Part shown: positions 1-12,812 of the stretch, one piece after another
How positions within the stretch are numbered: the first letter of the stretch is position 1
Layout: each line of letters opens with the position of its first letter
Assembly (NCBI GenBank): GCA_033239525.1
Contig: BSYO01000024.1
Coordinates: forward strand, 1 to 64,000
DNA: 64,000 nt
Source: Nepenthes gracilis
Taxonomy: Eukaryota > Streptophyta > Magnoliopsida > Caryophyllales > Nepenthaceae
Reading direction: 5' to 3'
Notes under the pieces: generated by a model
What the model was told of the DNA's origin: nothing
Seen by the model: only the letters and a program-made list of their open reading frames with translations
Databases searched by the model: none
Translations under genes and position numbers: made by a program

Positions 1-700
1 ACCCCTAAATATATCGATATCGCCATTTTCAAAAATTATAGAACCAATTGCAAATCCATTGACTTTAGGAATAACGTGATCACTAACTTGTTCATTATTC
101 CCTATAGACTTTACAAAGGTTGCATTAATGTCTTCCATTGTACTCCTACTTTTCTTAAACTCTTTAAAATCAAGAGCCTTTGTCCACATCAATATTTATT
201 TCCACTCCTGCTCTAGTTTCATCAATCAAAACATACCCCAAACATACACTAAAGCACCTTATCTTGACGTCTGACAAGCTCATTCATAACTAAAACGAAC
301 AAGTGAAATCTTATAATAATAGGGAACTTCTTGGTATCATTTGTTACTTTTCTAACACAAGTCATTTTTCAACAAATTTGCATAATGGCATCTATATATT
401 TTACACCAGTTATCCTTATCTAGCATCCACCATGAGATTCCAAGGACAGCCTATCAAGCCTTCTCTAAAACAATGAACAAGTATAGATCTCTTTTATTTT
501 CCCTAAATTTATCTATTTAACAAATTTATAGTTTCAGTGGTTGACCAACTTGGAAGAAAACCAAATTGATTTTTAGATACGCTCATTTCCCGTCTTAGTC
601 TTTGTTCAATTAATATTTCTCAAAGGTTCATAATATGGCTCATTAATTTAATAACATGATTGTTGGAACAATTTCGAATATCTTCCTGATTTTTGCATGT
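1..700 (-). pseudogene. LINE reverse transcriptase remnant
   Basis: Read on the minus strand, all three frames together give a decayed non-LTR retrotransposon reverse transcriptase. Recognisable pieces in order are an IEQRLRR-type stretch, a NQFGF motif followed by a decayed RSTTE box, a KKDLHLVFIDLEKAYD-like box reduced to fragments near position 500, a decayed VPWCM-FADD-ETRAGV box near 220-260, and an SIIFENGDID box at the left edge. There are many stops and frameshifts. This order matches the plant LINE RT palm and thumb. It is cut by the window edge. Family assignment is from remembered consensus motifs, not from a search. Confidence 0.6.
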
Positions 701-1860
701 AAAATACTTACCCTACATTTATCTAATATTAATTTAGTTCTTAAAATATATTAAACATGCTAATTAATCTAATCACCTCAAATCTCCTGAATGTTTACAA
801 ACTTCAATAGGTACAAGATTGGATCCAGTCAATTCAGCATTTTTCTTTTTTAAAATTGCATATTTGACTTCTTGAACTCTACTTTTATGGGAATGACTAG
901 AACTTTTAGTATTTTCCCCCTCTCTAACTTTCATGGGGTTTAGGCCTTCCCACTTTTTTCACTGAATAACTTATTTCATCTTTCTTTTATGGCATATCCT
1001 CCTAACCAACTTAAAGATTCAATTATTCCTTTTATTTCATTGAATAAGTAATTAAATATCGATGTCTTTCTTTTATGAGATAATCTTTCAATAATACACT
1101 ATTATCATCACCTTTTATGCATCTAACAGTTAAATAGGTTCCGACTCTTTTTTTCTTGCCCTACTCAGTCTCTGTCTTTCACTCTTCAGCTCCTAACAGT
1201 GCACAGCACATTGTAAGTTCTAAACTTCACTACAGTTACATTTTCATAAATATTTGTGCTGCATGAAATCAACAAAGAAGGAAACAACAACTCCATGCTA
1301 TATGCTTCTGAGTATTGTCACATACTATCTTTTGTTTACATCACATATTTTACTAGTACATGTTATTGAAAATGTCTACAAGAAAGTAATTGTCATAGCT
1401 AAGTTCTTAGACGATTGTTAATCATTCTCACTGATTAAACTTATTAATGCTGGGAATGCTATGACTTGCAATTCTCAAAGATTGTTTAGGCCAATTAGTA
1501 GCTGAAACTGTTGCATTCCTCCATCTCTTTTGCAGACCCTCGCCTTATCAGAAACAAGATCTTGCTTTTCCACAAAAAATTCCATTTGTTGCATGCTCAG
1601 GTGGGTAAATCATAAATGATCTGGTGAAGCATGCTTCTTGCCTCCTTATACATGTTGAAGTAATCTTCTATTAAGGGATGATATAAAGCACTGAGACATT
1701 ATTCAGATAAAAGACCCGAGAAACTAACTCGTTGAAGTAATCATCGAGAAACTAACTTGCCGATAATGATATTTCTTTTTATATCAGAAATCATTTTTAC
1801 TAATTTTATCGAAGTTATTTTCTGAGAATCCTTAGGTACCTTCCTGTTTCTTTTGTGCAG
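701..1860. other. no recognisable gene
   Basis: AT-rich sequence with no long open frame. It may be intron or decayed transposon. A pyrimidine tract ending in CAG at about 1534 could be a splice acceptor, but the sequence after it does not translate into anything I recognise. Confidence 0.4.
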
Positions 1861-1995
1861 CAATGAGCTTATACCTGCGGTTGACATGGTGACAGCAAAT
1901 TTGATGGAGGCGTCTGCTTTACTTGGTGGTGTGCAAATGGAAACCACTGATGACATGAAATTTGCTGCAAAGTCAATATATGATATGGGCCCATG
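1861..1995 (+). CDS. single exon resembling TH1 (HMP-P kinase domain)
   Basis: A 135-nt open stretch is bounded by a good acceptor (TTTTGTGCAG, ends 1860) and a good donor (GTAAGT from 1996). It translates with phase 1 to a peptide containing ELIPAVDMVTANLMEASALL, then GG, and ending SIYDMGP. This is the nucleotide-binding region of hydroxymethylpyrimidine phosphate kinase (ThiD), found in plants in the plastid bifunctional enzyme TH1 of thiamine synthesis. Plant homologues have VTPN where this has VTAN, and GPR at the exon end where this would start a W or C codon. These differences hint at decay or capture. No other TH1 exon is visible in the window, so this is either one exon of a gene with very long introns or an isolated gene fragment. 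Confidence 0.6.
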
Positions 1996-2310
1996 GTAAG
2001 TTCATGAAATGTACTTTATCTGGTTGTCTTTGTCCTAGTATTCACATTCTTATCATGCTTATCTCTTCAAACTCATAAACTTGTCCAAGTTTCTTGCATG
2101 AAGTAGTCATTGCTCCTGTTTATTGTTAACAACAAGCCTCACAGATTTTTTTTTTTTTAAGTTGACAAATGGATGAACTAACAGAGATGACCAACGAAAA
2201 GAAAGAAAAATATAATCTCTCAATAATAATTCAATTTATTAATTATAAGTCAAATAATAAATTTAGAATCCTTATATAGAGACATCATACTATTAGGTTA
2301 ATTAGAAAAC
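1996..2310. other. intron-like sequence before the LTR element
   Basis: Begins with the GTAAGT donor of the TH1-like exon and is AT-rich. A T12 tract at about 2147 is followed by unremarkable sequence up to the LTR. No gene seen. Confidence 0.4.
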
Positions 2311-3547
2311 TGATGGGTCCGGTAATCCATAGGCCCACCTGGAATGAGGCCTACAGAGGAGTGCCTAGAAAGCCTAAATCCAAGAGAAGTCTCTTGTGAC
2401 CCAAGGCCCAGACCGCACAACCCAGATCCACTCAGCGAGATGTGGGCCCTCAGAGTTGCCCGTCGAATGCAGCTCAGTGGCATGCTCCTCAGCAGCTCCA
2501 ATTTAGTAGACAATCCTATGTGGCCGCACCCTTGATTGTCTATTACAATGCAGCCTGTTGGGGGACCATGATCTAGGCACACTTAGAAGGCCAGGACGGT
2601 AGAGTCGCACTGTCAGCCACTCACTACAACAACTGCAGCGCCCTAGCAGCAGCGAGCGAGCATGCGCACTTTCGGTTTACAAATACCTCCCTTCATTCTC
2701 AGGAGAAGGGGGCTTGTACACTCTCAGTCTACACATACCTTCCTTCATCCTCAGGAGAAGGGAGGCTTTTCCATAGGTCAAAAAATTCGAAAGGGAAAAG
2801 TGACCACAGGATGTGATTCCTGGTCCTAGAGTCACTCTCTAAAGTAGGCATTCCTTCCTTGAAGCCACCCACCATCTGGGTGCAATAGAAGAGCCGTTTC
2901 TCGATCGAGCACACTCATTAGAGCTCAGTCATCCATCTCAAAACCGCTTTCCAGCTACGTGCACTGTCGGAGCTCAATCCTTCTTTTCAAAACCGCTTTT
3001 TAACTGAGCATACCATCGGAGCTCAATCTTTTGTTTCAAAGTTGCTCATCAGTTGGACGCTCCAGTAGAGCTCAGTTCTACGTCTCCAAGCAGCTCATTA
3101 GTCAAGTGTATTTATCGGAACTCAATCCTCTATTTCAAAGCCGCTCCCCAGTGGAGTGCACCACCAGAGTTCAGTCCTCCATTTCACAGCAGCTCCTCAT
3201 CCGAGCGCACTCCCCGGAGCTTAGTCTTCCGTTTTAAAGCCACTCCCTAGCTGAGCGCATTATTGGAGCTCAGTCTTCCGTGTACACTCAATTCCTCAAA
3301 TGCATACGTCTACGCATCATTTTTTTACACATCCTCCCATCTTTCTATCTATCTAAAAACGATTTCTAATTTGAGCGTCATAGGATATATTAGGGAACGA
3401 GTCCCGCCGTCCTATGACCTCTCATTTGTCAGTTGTGTTACGTAGGATATAGGTTTGAAATAATGATGACCGGACTCGCTTTAGCTCTACCCCAGGAAAG
3501 ATTAAGTGGCACCTTAACCCGTTCGATAATCCGGATCTAGGGACGCA
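2311..3547 (+). mobile_element. left LTR of outer, non-coding LTR element
   Basis: Starts TGATGGGTCC and is repeated in direct orientation at 16533-19672, where it is interrupted by another insertion. It ends near AGGGACGCA, directly before a TTGGCGTCGTTTGTGGGAAG tract of the kind that follows the 5' LTR in many plant Ty3/gypsy and LARD elements. It contains a 49-bp tandem repeat block. The two LTRs differ at many positions, so the insertion is old. Confidence 0.7.
2895..3300 (+). repeat. 49-bp degenerate tandem repeat in LTR
   Basis: About eight copies of a unit of roughly 49 bp built on GAGCTCAGTC.TCC....CAAAGCCGCT followed by an AGC.GAGCGCAC.. spacer. Copies differ by a few bases each. 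The same block recurs in the right LTR at about 18890-19415. The spacing is too regular and the element context too clear for a CRISPR array. Confidence 0.75.
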
Positions 3548-3864
3548 TTATTGGCGTCGTTTGTGGGAAGTAGAGATGTTTTGGGAGCAAAGAGGAGCAA
3601 GAGCGGCAATGCGCCACCGCTTAAATAGCTAGCGTCTTGACTTGGCAACGATGTCTTTTCATGGCATCGAAAAGGCGCGTCCTAGTGACCATCGCAACAC
3701 GTGCCCTCATTGGAGGGTGCTACGGTGCGTCTGTTCGCTGGCCTCGTTATAATGATCAATGCAACGCCTCTCCGCGCAATGCTCGGACAGCTCGCTGCCT
3801 CAGTGCCTAGATCAGCAAGTTGGCGACATAGGTAATGATGGCTTGACGCCCCACTTTCTCAAGA
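3548..3864 (+). mobile_element. 5' interior of outer LTR element
   Basis: Begins with the TTGGCGTCGTTTGTGGGAAG primer-site-like tract (from about 3549) and continues as GC-richer non-coding sequence up to the CTGCA target site (3865-3869) of the nested element. No ORF of note. The other interior remnants are 12813-13327 and 15830-16532. Subtracting the nested insertions leaves only about 1.5 kb, with no gag or pol, so the outer element looks non-autonomous. Confidence 0.5.
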
Positions 3865-3869
3865 CTGCA

Positions 3870-6025
3870 TGTCACGAACTCGGACCAAACTTATCAATTT
3901 AAATAATTAACTATAATTTCTAAAATCGAAAATTTTAAATAATTTTAAATAAATAATACTAAGTCCTAAAATTCGGGTGTGACAAAACCAAAATATACAA
4001 CTCAACAAAATTAAAATCCTCACAGGACCTCATCGAACAACCGTCCGAACAATATAAATGTGACCTGCTCTACAATCATTGTAAGGAGGTAATAATCCGA
4101 CCTAAAAATCATAATCAAACATAAGATAATATTCAAACTATTTCGAAATATAACAATAAGCCCATATCCGGCCAATTCCATAATCCAAATACATCAAATA
4201 TTAATATAAACCATAATAAAACTGAAACTCACCAAATCGGACGAATATTTGACCGATCACGTCTTTACTCCTGTACTGCATTCAAACCTTCTACTCTGAA
4301 GGAACAAAACAGAAAAATGAGCCTAATGCCCAGCAAGTATTATATTTAGTCAACAGGAGTCCAATAAATCATATGAGAGGTTAATGGATGAAAATCCAAT
4401 CAAATTTCAGGATAAATCCAAATCGCCGATAAGACAAATTCAACAGAAATCCAAGATCCAAATTTCAAAATCCAATGATAGTCTCGTACTCAAATCAAAT
4501 ATCCAAATCCAAACAAATGTCCAAATTTCGAAAATAGTTCTCGTCGGGACGTATCTATATATAACCAAACAGAGGTGATCCGGGCCAATTCCAAAGCCGA
4601 TGTTGATCCGAGTCCAAGTCCAAATCCAATGCCCGATCAGCTTGTGATCTAGGGCAGAATCCGATAGCCGGATGATCCAATAGCGTGCGCAGAGACCGAA
4701 GCAGTACCGCAACAGATAGTCCAAAGGTCTGGATCAAAATATATAATCAAAATCATTTGTACGAGACATACCAAGCCCAATTATAGGCAAAAATCGGCGA
4801 ATCTCAAATCTAAGTCCAAAAATCCATATCCAAATCAAAGTCCAATACCAATTATTGTAAAAATATAAATTATGTATCAAATTTGGGTTTTAATTATTTA
4901 AAGACCAGCTTGAGGAAGGATTACACATAATTTCGGTAACCTTAGGCCAAAACCCATGTACTGTGTACCATAGATAAGGTTGCTCACTATGTTTTGTCAC
5001 CCGCGGCTTTGGGTGCATTCCTCAAGCTTATCAGATATATTAGGACGCCCGAATATATTCTAAGGTCAAGTGAAATTGTCCAAATGGGAAGGGTCACTAC
5101 TCCAAGCCTTTCTTGTCGGCGGAAAGGGATTTCCAAATAACAAAATAATCTCCTCGTCGGGAGCTGGTCAAAATCCAATAATTTAAATCCAAATATAGTG
5201 ACCACAACCTAGTACGTGCATGTGACTGCACGGCTATGCATAGTTTCATGCTCATTCTTATACAAATATATTAATATAAAAATATACAGTATCCAATAAA
5301 TTATTCGGACTTTCAGAAAAATATTAAACTTTTTAAAATCATAAAACCCAGTCCAACAATCCCCAAAACATCCAATAAATTACACATGCATGTCCAGAAT
5401 AAATAAATGAGTGTACAAAAATTCATGCATGTTAGTAAAAATTTCGAACAGTATCTAAAATACATCATATGCGAAATTAGACCAAAGAGGGGGTTTATAG
5501 ATTCTTGAATGGACCTCATACTTTGCAGATCTGAAGAAAGGATGTCCAGAAGTATTCCAATCGAGCCTTTCTCTCTCCTCTACCGCGTCCTCTCTCTCCC
5601 CTCCGCGCGCCTCTTCCTCTCTCCTCCGTTTTGCTCCGTGCATGGCCCTCTGTCGGCCGCTGCCGCTCCGCTTGCCTGGCCGTCAATAGCCACCCCGACA
5701 CCACCCAATCGGCACTGGCGTCATTACGCAGCTGCCATCTCCTCTCTCCTCCTGCGGCTTCGACGCACCACACCGCACGCTACCATCACCTCAGCCGACG
5801 CCGCGCTGCCGCACACCACCGATGACCACCAGTACACCGCTATCGCCGCCACCTCCTTCCTCTCCCTTCTCCTCCCCCTCCCTCCTTCGCTGCGAAACCC
5901 GAAACCCTCTCTCTCTCTCCTCTTTCTCTCTCTCTCCTCGATCCCCTTCATCCTTATCTCTAATTTTTTTTCTTTTATTTTTCTTTGTTTTTCATTTTTA
6001 ATAATAATTATTATTATTGTTATTA

Positions 6026-6066
<41 letters not shown>

Positions 6067-6261
6067 TTAATTTTAGTTTTCTTTTATTTCAAAATCCGAA
6101 TCAATATTTGAGCGACAACACGAGTGCACTCCGGGCGCCAATCCAACCGATCCAAATATCCTCCCAAATTTTTTCAATATTTAATTAATTTTGTCACGCC
6201 CAATTTGCCCAAAATTATAATTAATATTAAATTAAATAGAATAAAAATTCGGGATATTACA
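3870..6261 (-). repeat. 3' LTR of the nested Ty3/gypsy element
   Basis: 2392 bp, TG...CA ends (plus strand TGTCACGAAC ... GATATTACA). Contains a CT-rich, GC-rich block (5560-5950) followed by an ATT microsatellite (6000-6062). The block gives long but meaningless open frames on both strands. The partner LTR carries the same layout. Confidence 0.88.
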
Positions 6262-6276
6262 TTCTCCCCTCCTTAC
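6262..6276 (-). other. polypurine tract
   Basis: The plus strand reads TTCTCCCCTCCTTAC, so on the element's coding strand a purine run ending GGAGGGGAGAA abuts the TG of the 3' LTR. This is the expected plus-strand primer of a Ty3/gypsy element and fixes its orientation. Confidence 0.75.
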
Positions 6277-6879
6277 AAAAATTTTGGCCTCGAAATTTAC
6301 GCATCTCAATCCTAACCTCAATTATCATATAATGAGGATATTCTTTCAACTTCATCTTCGCTCTTCTCAAACCACTTCCTCAATTGAGTGATTCATCCAA
6401 AATCCGATCCTCAATAGTAAATCCTTTCTATTCCAAAATTCGAATTGAAACTTTAACACAAAACAAATTCTCGTCGATGGATGACGATTGCCATCCAAGC
6501 ACATTCGAATGATCATTTACATATTTCTCATACAAATCACATAGGGCATAGCATGTCCATACATCAAATTCAGAGATAAGGCCAATATGCAGACAGCCTC
6601 TCCAGCCTAATGAACACTTGGAAGATTTCGATGAACCTTATCTTTAAATTACTCAACGACCTCCAAATTCAAAATTCTTCTTTTCAAGGTGCTTCCACAA
6701 TCATCTGACCATCCACATCGAACTTCAAATCGGACTACAAATTATATCTCCTACTTGAAGCGTCAAATCATATCTTGTGACAAATAGTCAAAAGTCTATA
6801 CACTTCTGCTGATCTACTCTGATTGATCATCTATCTCCAATCAAAATCAGAAGCCTTAGAATTAAAATATTTTACAATC

Positions 6880-9800
6880 TTCTCATCTCGACAACATGCC
6901 AACAGCGAATCTTGGGAATGACATCCTGATCGGCAAGAAAAGAGCTGACTCCATCAACTTATTCATCATCCTCCAAATTGCTACCAATCTTCTAGTCATA
7001 TGAGGCAGACCTAAAACACAAATCTCGAGGCTTCTTCTTCTGCTCGACTTCATCTTTAAGCACGGATATACCTTGCCACACAAGCCACAACCTCACGCTT
7101 TATATTTTGCTTGCAAACCTCGACACATGATCAACCTGCCATCAAATTCTCTCTCCACTCCGTAAGGTAGAGAATTTTCGACGTTCCCATCGAACTTTGA
7201 CAACTCCAACTCAATATAGTTGCTAATAACCTCATTTGCTTCCAAACTTCCATCCAATCAATGATACTCAAACGAGAGAATTCTTGCGAACATACCTCCT
7301 CTCAAACGTGCAAGGGGAAAGCACTAGTACAGAATGCCCGAGATTGCTTGCTCAATCGCTTTCAACTTTAATGTAGCTCATCCAAAAGGGCTTAATTTCT
7401 AATCTTCTCAAAAGCTTCTCCCGCAGATAGGAATTTTGTTTAGAATCCAATCCTAGCAGCAAAGGGAAAATTCTTCTGACCTAGTCTTCCCACTGGTATC
7501 TTTGCCATAGCACTTCACACAAAAATCCTCCAAACTGTGCTGCATCCTAGGCTTTTCTTTGAATAATGTGCCCGACCATACTAAATCTATATATGTTGAA
7601 ATCTTTCTTAGGAGCATTACTGAACGTTGCCAAACTTTCTGATCCATCAGGAATCGGCAAAACTGACACCGATGACAATCTATTCTACAATTACCGAAAC
7701 TTTCCTCACCAGCATCATTTTATTTGAATACTAATCACTTCTATTCCAAAGGTGCCACGACACTAAAATCCTCAAGAAACTTTTAACAAATCTCCCATCA
7801 TAATCAACTAGATCCAAGAAACTCCACACTCCCGCGACCTTAGATGGTCTTTTCAAATTCGCCACTGCTTCTATATTCTTCGAATCTCCAAATGTCACAT
7901 TAAGAGCCATACGAACCAAAAGGACACCTCAAAATTTGCAGCTGACTTCCCAATCGGGTCTCATATTCCAAAAAATAAATCCTTCAAATAAATCAGAACA
8001 TTATTGATGAAACCACCACAAATATAACCATCACAACTATCCCACCATGATCAGAAATTCAATCGATAATATCCATAAAAGGTGCCAAAACAGTAGACAA
8101 TCCAAAAGCACCATCAAAACTTCGCAATGGCCACGCCTTGACCAGAAAGCTATCCTATGCACATCCTCCAACTGACACCTCGATTAAGGATACATCGAGC
8201 ACAGATCAATCCTAGAGAAAACCCAAATTTCTTCAAATGGATCCAACAAATCCTCGATCTTTGACGACTGATACATATTCAATTTCTAAATAATCCAAAC
8301 ATAGATCTATCAATCCAATTTTATTCGCCAGAGAACATTGAAGCACTCCATGCCAAGACACTTGGCCGAACAAAACCCTTCTCCTCCGATTTTGCAATTG
8401 CTGTCTCAATTTCTTTAGTTCATACAAGACCACTCCATAGACTTTTGGAGTAGGCGTCAAATCAAGCACAATATCAATAGTAGATTCTATCCCCCGATCT
8501 GCAAACAATCCAGGACCAATCCTCGAAAAAAAGTTTGAACTTGTAGATGACCAAAATGTCTTCAATGGTCATGTAATAGCCCCCAAATGTGACCATACGT
8601 GCCAAATATGCTTAGCACTCAGCTCTTAACAGATAACTCGTTACACCAAGATCAACCCTGAAATTTTCTTATTAATTCTTCCATGAAATTCAGAAGACTC
8701 ATATCCTGAATGCAGAACGGAATAGACTTACTGAAATCGTCTTCCCTGACAAAGGATCCGACTCTAACTTCATAGGCTGCATATGCAAAATGCCCTGCTA
8801 AAACAGTCTGACTTCTATCTGGACGTCTGGAATCCGAATGCCTGAAATTTAAACGATCCCTTGACAAATAGCATATCAGGCTGCAATTTGAAGCAGACTC
8901 CCTTTTGGATAAAGCAAACTCGTCTCGCGTACTTCTTCCCGCTAAACTTGCAGATTGATCTTGCAAACTCAAACTTCAGGAAGAAGACTTTGTTTCACCT
9001 GAGTTTCCTTTAACTTGTCCTCTGAATGATAAACAAATTCATCTTTCGAGTTTTGATTCCAATGCTTTAATTTATTCTGAAAACGCTTCTCCTGAAGCTA
9101 CTTTTGCTTGATCAACAAGGTATGATCCAACTCCTCGTCCTAAGTTTAGCGTCCGAATGATACCAACTACTTCCAAATTGAATCTTGAAATCCTCAACTA
9201 CTATCATGCTTTAACAAATTTTTCAAATTCGTTAATCTTTTCCTGAGCATTGTTTTAGGAGATCGAACCACGAACTCTTTGTCTTTTAATTCTTCAGCGA
9301 TGAAAGATTTGTAGGGACGACTATCCACCCGATCATAGCGACGAGTGGGAATGGACAATCATAGCTTGTTCTCTGAATGATAAACAGATCCATCTTTCGA
9401 GTTTTGACTCCAATACTTTGATTTATTCTGAAAATGCTTCTCCTGAAGCTACTCCTGCTTGATCAACAGGGTATGATCTAGCACCTCGTCATAAGTTTAG
9501 CGTCCGAATGACACCAACTACTTCCAAATTGAATCTTAAAATCCTTAACTACTATCATGCTTTAACAAATCTTTCAAATTCTTCAACCTCTTCTTGAGCA
9601 TTATTTTAGGAGATCGAATCACGAACTCTTTGTCTTTTGATTCTTTAGCGATGAAAGATTTGCAGGGACGACTATTTACCCGATCATAGCGACGAGTGGA
9701 AATGGACAATCTTCAGTCTTTCTCTTGCTCTAACTATAATTTCAGACTTCCACACGATCAGCATCATCGCTGCCAACGAAATCAGACTTGCACTTCATTG

Positions 9801-9980
9801 TCCTGTCTTCTAGCAAGGAGAAACGAGTTGATTTAACTTGAACTTCTTCATCTTTATATGCAGCATCCAATCTTGAAAAATATTCACTCATCTCCACTTT
9901 CACTGCTAACCTTATTTCCGGCCAAAAATCACCTTCTATCCTACGAGATTTCGAGTCGACTAACTTTATCACCTACCCCT
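6880..9980 (-). pseudogene. decayed gag-pol of the nested Ty3/gypsy element
   Basis: Minus-strand fragments line up with Ty3/gypsy pol. At 8565-8233 there is a stretch ending with an LCLDYLE-like remnant of the RT LCIDYR box, preceded by ELKKLRQQLQ. At 7919-7731 IEAVANLKRPSKV and a decayed FLGLAGYYRRF box mark the RT connection region. Order (RT upstream of connection on the minus strand) is correct. Stops and frameshifts are frequent, so it is inactive. The gag end (about 9000-9970) has an open piece at 9972-9742 that I cannot assign to a domain. Confidence 0.65.
9014..9710. repeat. 351-bp tandem duplication
   Basis: The sequence from CTTGTCCTCTGAATGATAAA (9014) recurs as CTTGTTCTCTGAATGATAAA (9365) and continues in parallel to about 9710, with scattered substitutions. 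Two copies, period 351 bp, in the gag-proximal part of the nested element. Confidence 0.85.
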
Positions 9981-10334
9981 CTGCCGACCAAAATCTCCTA
10001 CTCCGCGAGATTTCGGACCAACTCAAATTTCAGACCACTACTCTTCCAAAATCGTAAAATCCAACAAAATCTCTACATATTTGTAGTAACTTAACAAAAT
10101 TCTAATTCAAGTACTATATTAAATCATACATTTTGTCGCTTGTGCGACTCATCATTATCAGATGATCATCCTTTTAATCCAAGCCCAAACCCCTACTACT
10201 CGACCTTTTGATTCAAATCCAAACCTCCACAACTCGAATTTTCTATTATCAACCAAAGGTAATACTTGTTATACCCAAATATTCAGCCAATCATTTATCC
10301 AAAATAATCTAAAGTATCTCTTCTTACGACTTTT

Positions 10335-10345
10335 CTCTGATACCA
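10335..10345 (-). other. tRNA-Met primer-binding site
   Basis: Minus strand TGGTATCAGAG, a few bases inside the 5' LTR edge. It matches the 3' end of initiator tRNA-Met, the usual primer for chromoviruses. Confidence 0.85.
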
Positions 10346-10349
10346 CTTC

Positions 10350-12807
10350 TATCACGAACTCGAACTAAACTGGTCAATTTAAATAATTAATTATAATTTC
10401 TAAAATCTAAAATTCTAAATATTTTTAAACAAATAATACTAAGTCCCAAAATCCGGGTGTAACAAACCAAAATATACAACTCAACAAAATTAAAATCATC
10501 ACAGGACCTTATCGAACAACCGTCTGAACAATATAAATGTGACCTACTCTACAATCATCGTAAGGAAGGTAATAATCCGACCCAAAAATCATAATCAAAT
10601 ATAAGATAATATTCAAACTATTTTCGAAATATAACAATAAGCCCATATCTAGCCAATTCCATAATCCAAATATATGAAATATCAATATAAACCATAATAA
10701 AACTGAAACTCACCAAATCGGACGAATATCTAACCGATCACGTCTTTACTCCTGTACTGCATCCAAACCTTTTACTCTGAAGGAACAAAACAGAAAAATG
10801 AGCCTAATACCCAGCAAGTATCATATTTAGTCAACAGGAGTCGAATAAATCAGATGAGAGGTTAATGGATGAAAATCCAATCAAATTTCAGGATAAATCC
10901 AAATCGCCGATAAGACAAATTCAACCGAAATCCAAGATCCAAATTTAAAAATCCAATGGTAATCTCGTACTCAAATCAAATATCCAAATCTAAACAAATG
11001 TCCAAATTTTAAAAATAGTCCTCGTTGGGACGTATATATATATAAATATATGTATATATATATAACCAAAACAGAGGTGATCCGGACCAATTCCAAAGCC
11101 AATGTCATTCCAATTCCAAATCCGAGTCCGAGTCCAAGTCCAAATCCAATGCCCGATCAGCTTGTAATCTGGGGCAAAATTCGATAGCTAGATGATCCAA
11201 TAGTGTGCGCGAGGACCGAAGTAGCATCACGACAAGATAGTCAAAGGTCCGGATCAAAACATGTAATCAAAATCATTTGTACGAGACATACCAAGCCCAA
11301 TTATAGGCAAAAATCAGCGAATCTCAAATCTAAGTCCAACAATCCATATCCAAATCAAAGTCCAATACCAATTATTGTAAACATACAAATTATGCACCAA
11401 ATCTGGGTTTTAATTATTTAAAGACCAGCTTGATGAAGGGTTACACATAATCCCGGTAACCTTAGGACAAAATTCATGTACTGTGTACCCATAGATAAGG
11501 TTGCTCATTATATTTTGCCACCCGCGACTTTGGGTGCATTTCTCAAGCTTGTCAGATATATGAGGACGTCCGAATATATTCTAAGATCAAGTGTAATTGT
11601 CCAAATGGGAAGGGTCACTACTCCAAGCCTTTCCTGCCGGCGGAAAGAAATTTCCAAATAATAAAATAATCTCCCCGTCTAGAGCTGGCCAGAATCCAAT
11701 AATTCAAATCCAAATGTAGTGACCACAGCCCAGCACGTGCATGTGACTACACGGCCTATGCATAGTTTCATGCTCATTTTTATATAAATATATTAATATA
11801 GAAATATACAGTATCTAATAAATCATTCGGACTTTCAGAAAAATATTAAACTCTTCAAAATCATAAAACTCAGTCCAACAATCCCCAAAACATTCAATGA
11901 ATTACACATATATGTCCAGAATAAATAAATGGGTGTACAAAAATTCATGCATGTTAGTAAAAATTTTAAACAGTATCTAAAATACATCAAATGCGAAATT
12001 AAACCAAAGAGGGGGTTTATTGATACTTGCCCGGACCTCATACTTTGCAGATCTGAAGAAAGGATGTCAAGAAGTATTCCAATCGAGCCTTTCTCTCTCC
12101 TCTGTCGCGTCCTCTCTCTCCCCTCCGCGCGCCCCTTCCTCTCTCCTCCGTTCTCCTCTGCGCACAGCCCTCTGCCGGCCGCTGTTGACAGCTCCGCTGC
12201 TGCTGCTCCACTTGCCTGGCCGTCGACTTCCTCCCTGGCACCACCCAGCAGGCATCGGCGCCGTTACGCGGCCGCCGTCTCCTCTCTCCTCCTGTGGCTT
12301 TGCCGCACCACACAACACGCCACCATTGCCTCAGCCGACGCCGCGTCGCCGCACGCCACCAATGACCACTAGAGTACCGCCATCGCCGTCGCCTCCTTCC
12401 TCTCCCTTCTCCTCCTCCTCTTCCTTCTTCTTCCTCCTCCGCTGCGAAATCCGAAACCCTCTCTTTCTCCTCTTTCTCCCTCTCCCTGATCCCCTTCATC
12501 CTTATCTCCATTTTTTTCCTTTTATTTTTCTTTTTTTTTTTTCATTTTTAATAATAATAATAATTATTATTATTATTATTATTGTTATTATTATTATTAT
12601 TATTATATATATTCAATTTTAGTTTTCTTTTATTCCAAAATCCGAATCAATATTTGAGTGACAACACGAGCACATTTCGGGCGCCAACCCAACCGATCCA
12701 AATATCCTCCTAAAATTTTTCAATATTTAATTAATTTTGTCACGCCCAATTTGCCCAAAATTATAATTAATATTAAATTAAACAGAACAAAAATTCGGGA
12801 TATTACA
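10350..12807 (-). repeat. 5' LTR of the nested Ty3/gypsy element
   Basis: 2458 bp, direct copy of 3870-6261 with many point differences and an extra TA-rich insert near 11035-11065. Its inner end reads TATCACGAAC where the partner has TGTCACGAAC. It ends GATATTACA next to the CTGCA target duplication. Confidence 0.88.
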
Positions 12808-12812
12808 CTGCA

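Larger units (their letters stand above)
3870..12807 (-). mobile_element. full-length Ty3/gypsy retrotransposon, Tekay/Del-like
   Basis: Two direct LTRs (3870-6261 and 10350-12807) enclose a 4.1-kb interior. The element is flanked by a perfect 5-bp target duplication CTGCA (3865-3869 and 12808-12812). Orientation is minus: on that strand the LTR starts TGTAATATCCCGA, the primer site TGGTATCAGAG follows the 5' LTR, and a purine tract GGAGGGGAGAA precedes the 3' LTR. The pol remnants are minus-strand and heavily decayed. The long LTR, TGTAATATCCCG start and tRNA-Met primer site suggest a Tekay/Del-type chromovirus, but no chromodomain was identified. Confidence 0.88.

Noticed and set aside
2895..3300. 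Possible CRISPR-like array
   Set aside because: Units are degenerate, spacers are themselves repeated, and the block sits in plant LTRs; it is an ordinary tandem repeat.
5509..6111. 200-codon open frame and overlapping frames on both strands in a CT-rich block
   Set aside because: Lies inside an LTR. It is S/L/P-rich low complexity, ends in an ATT microsatellite, and its counterpart in the partner LTR has a different sequence and frame.
12020..12622. 200-codon open frame plus 147- and 157-codon frames
   Set aside because: Same CT-rich LTR block in the second LTR. Open on both strands because of composition, with no domain.
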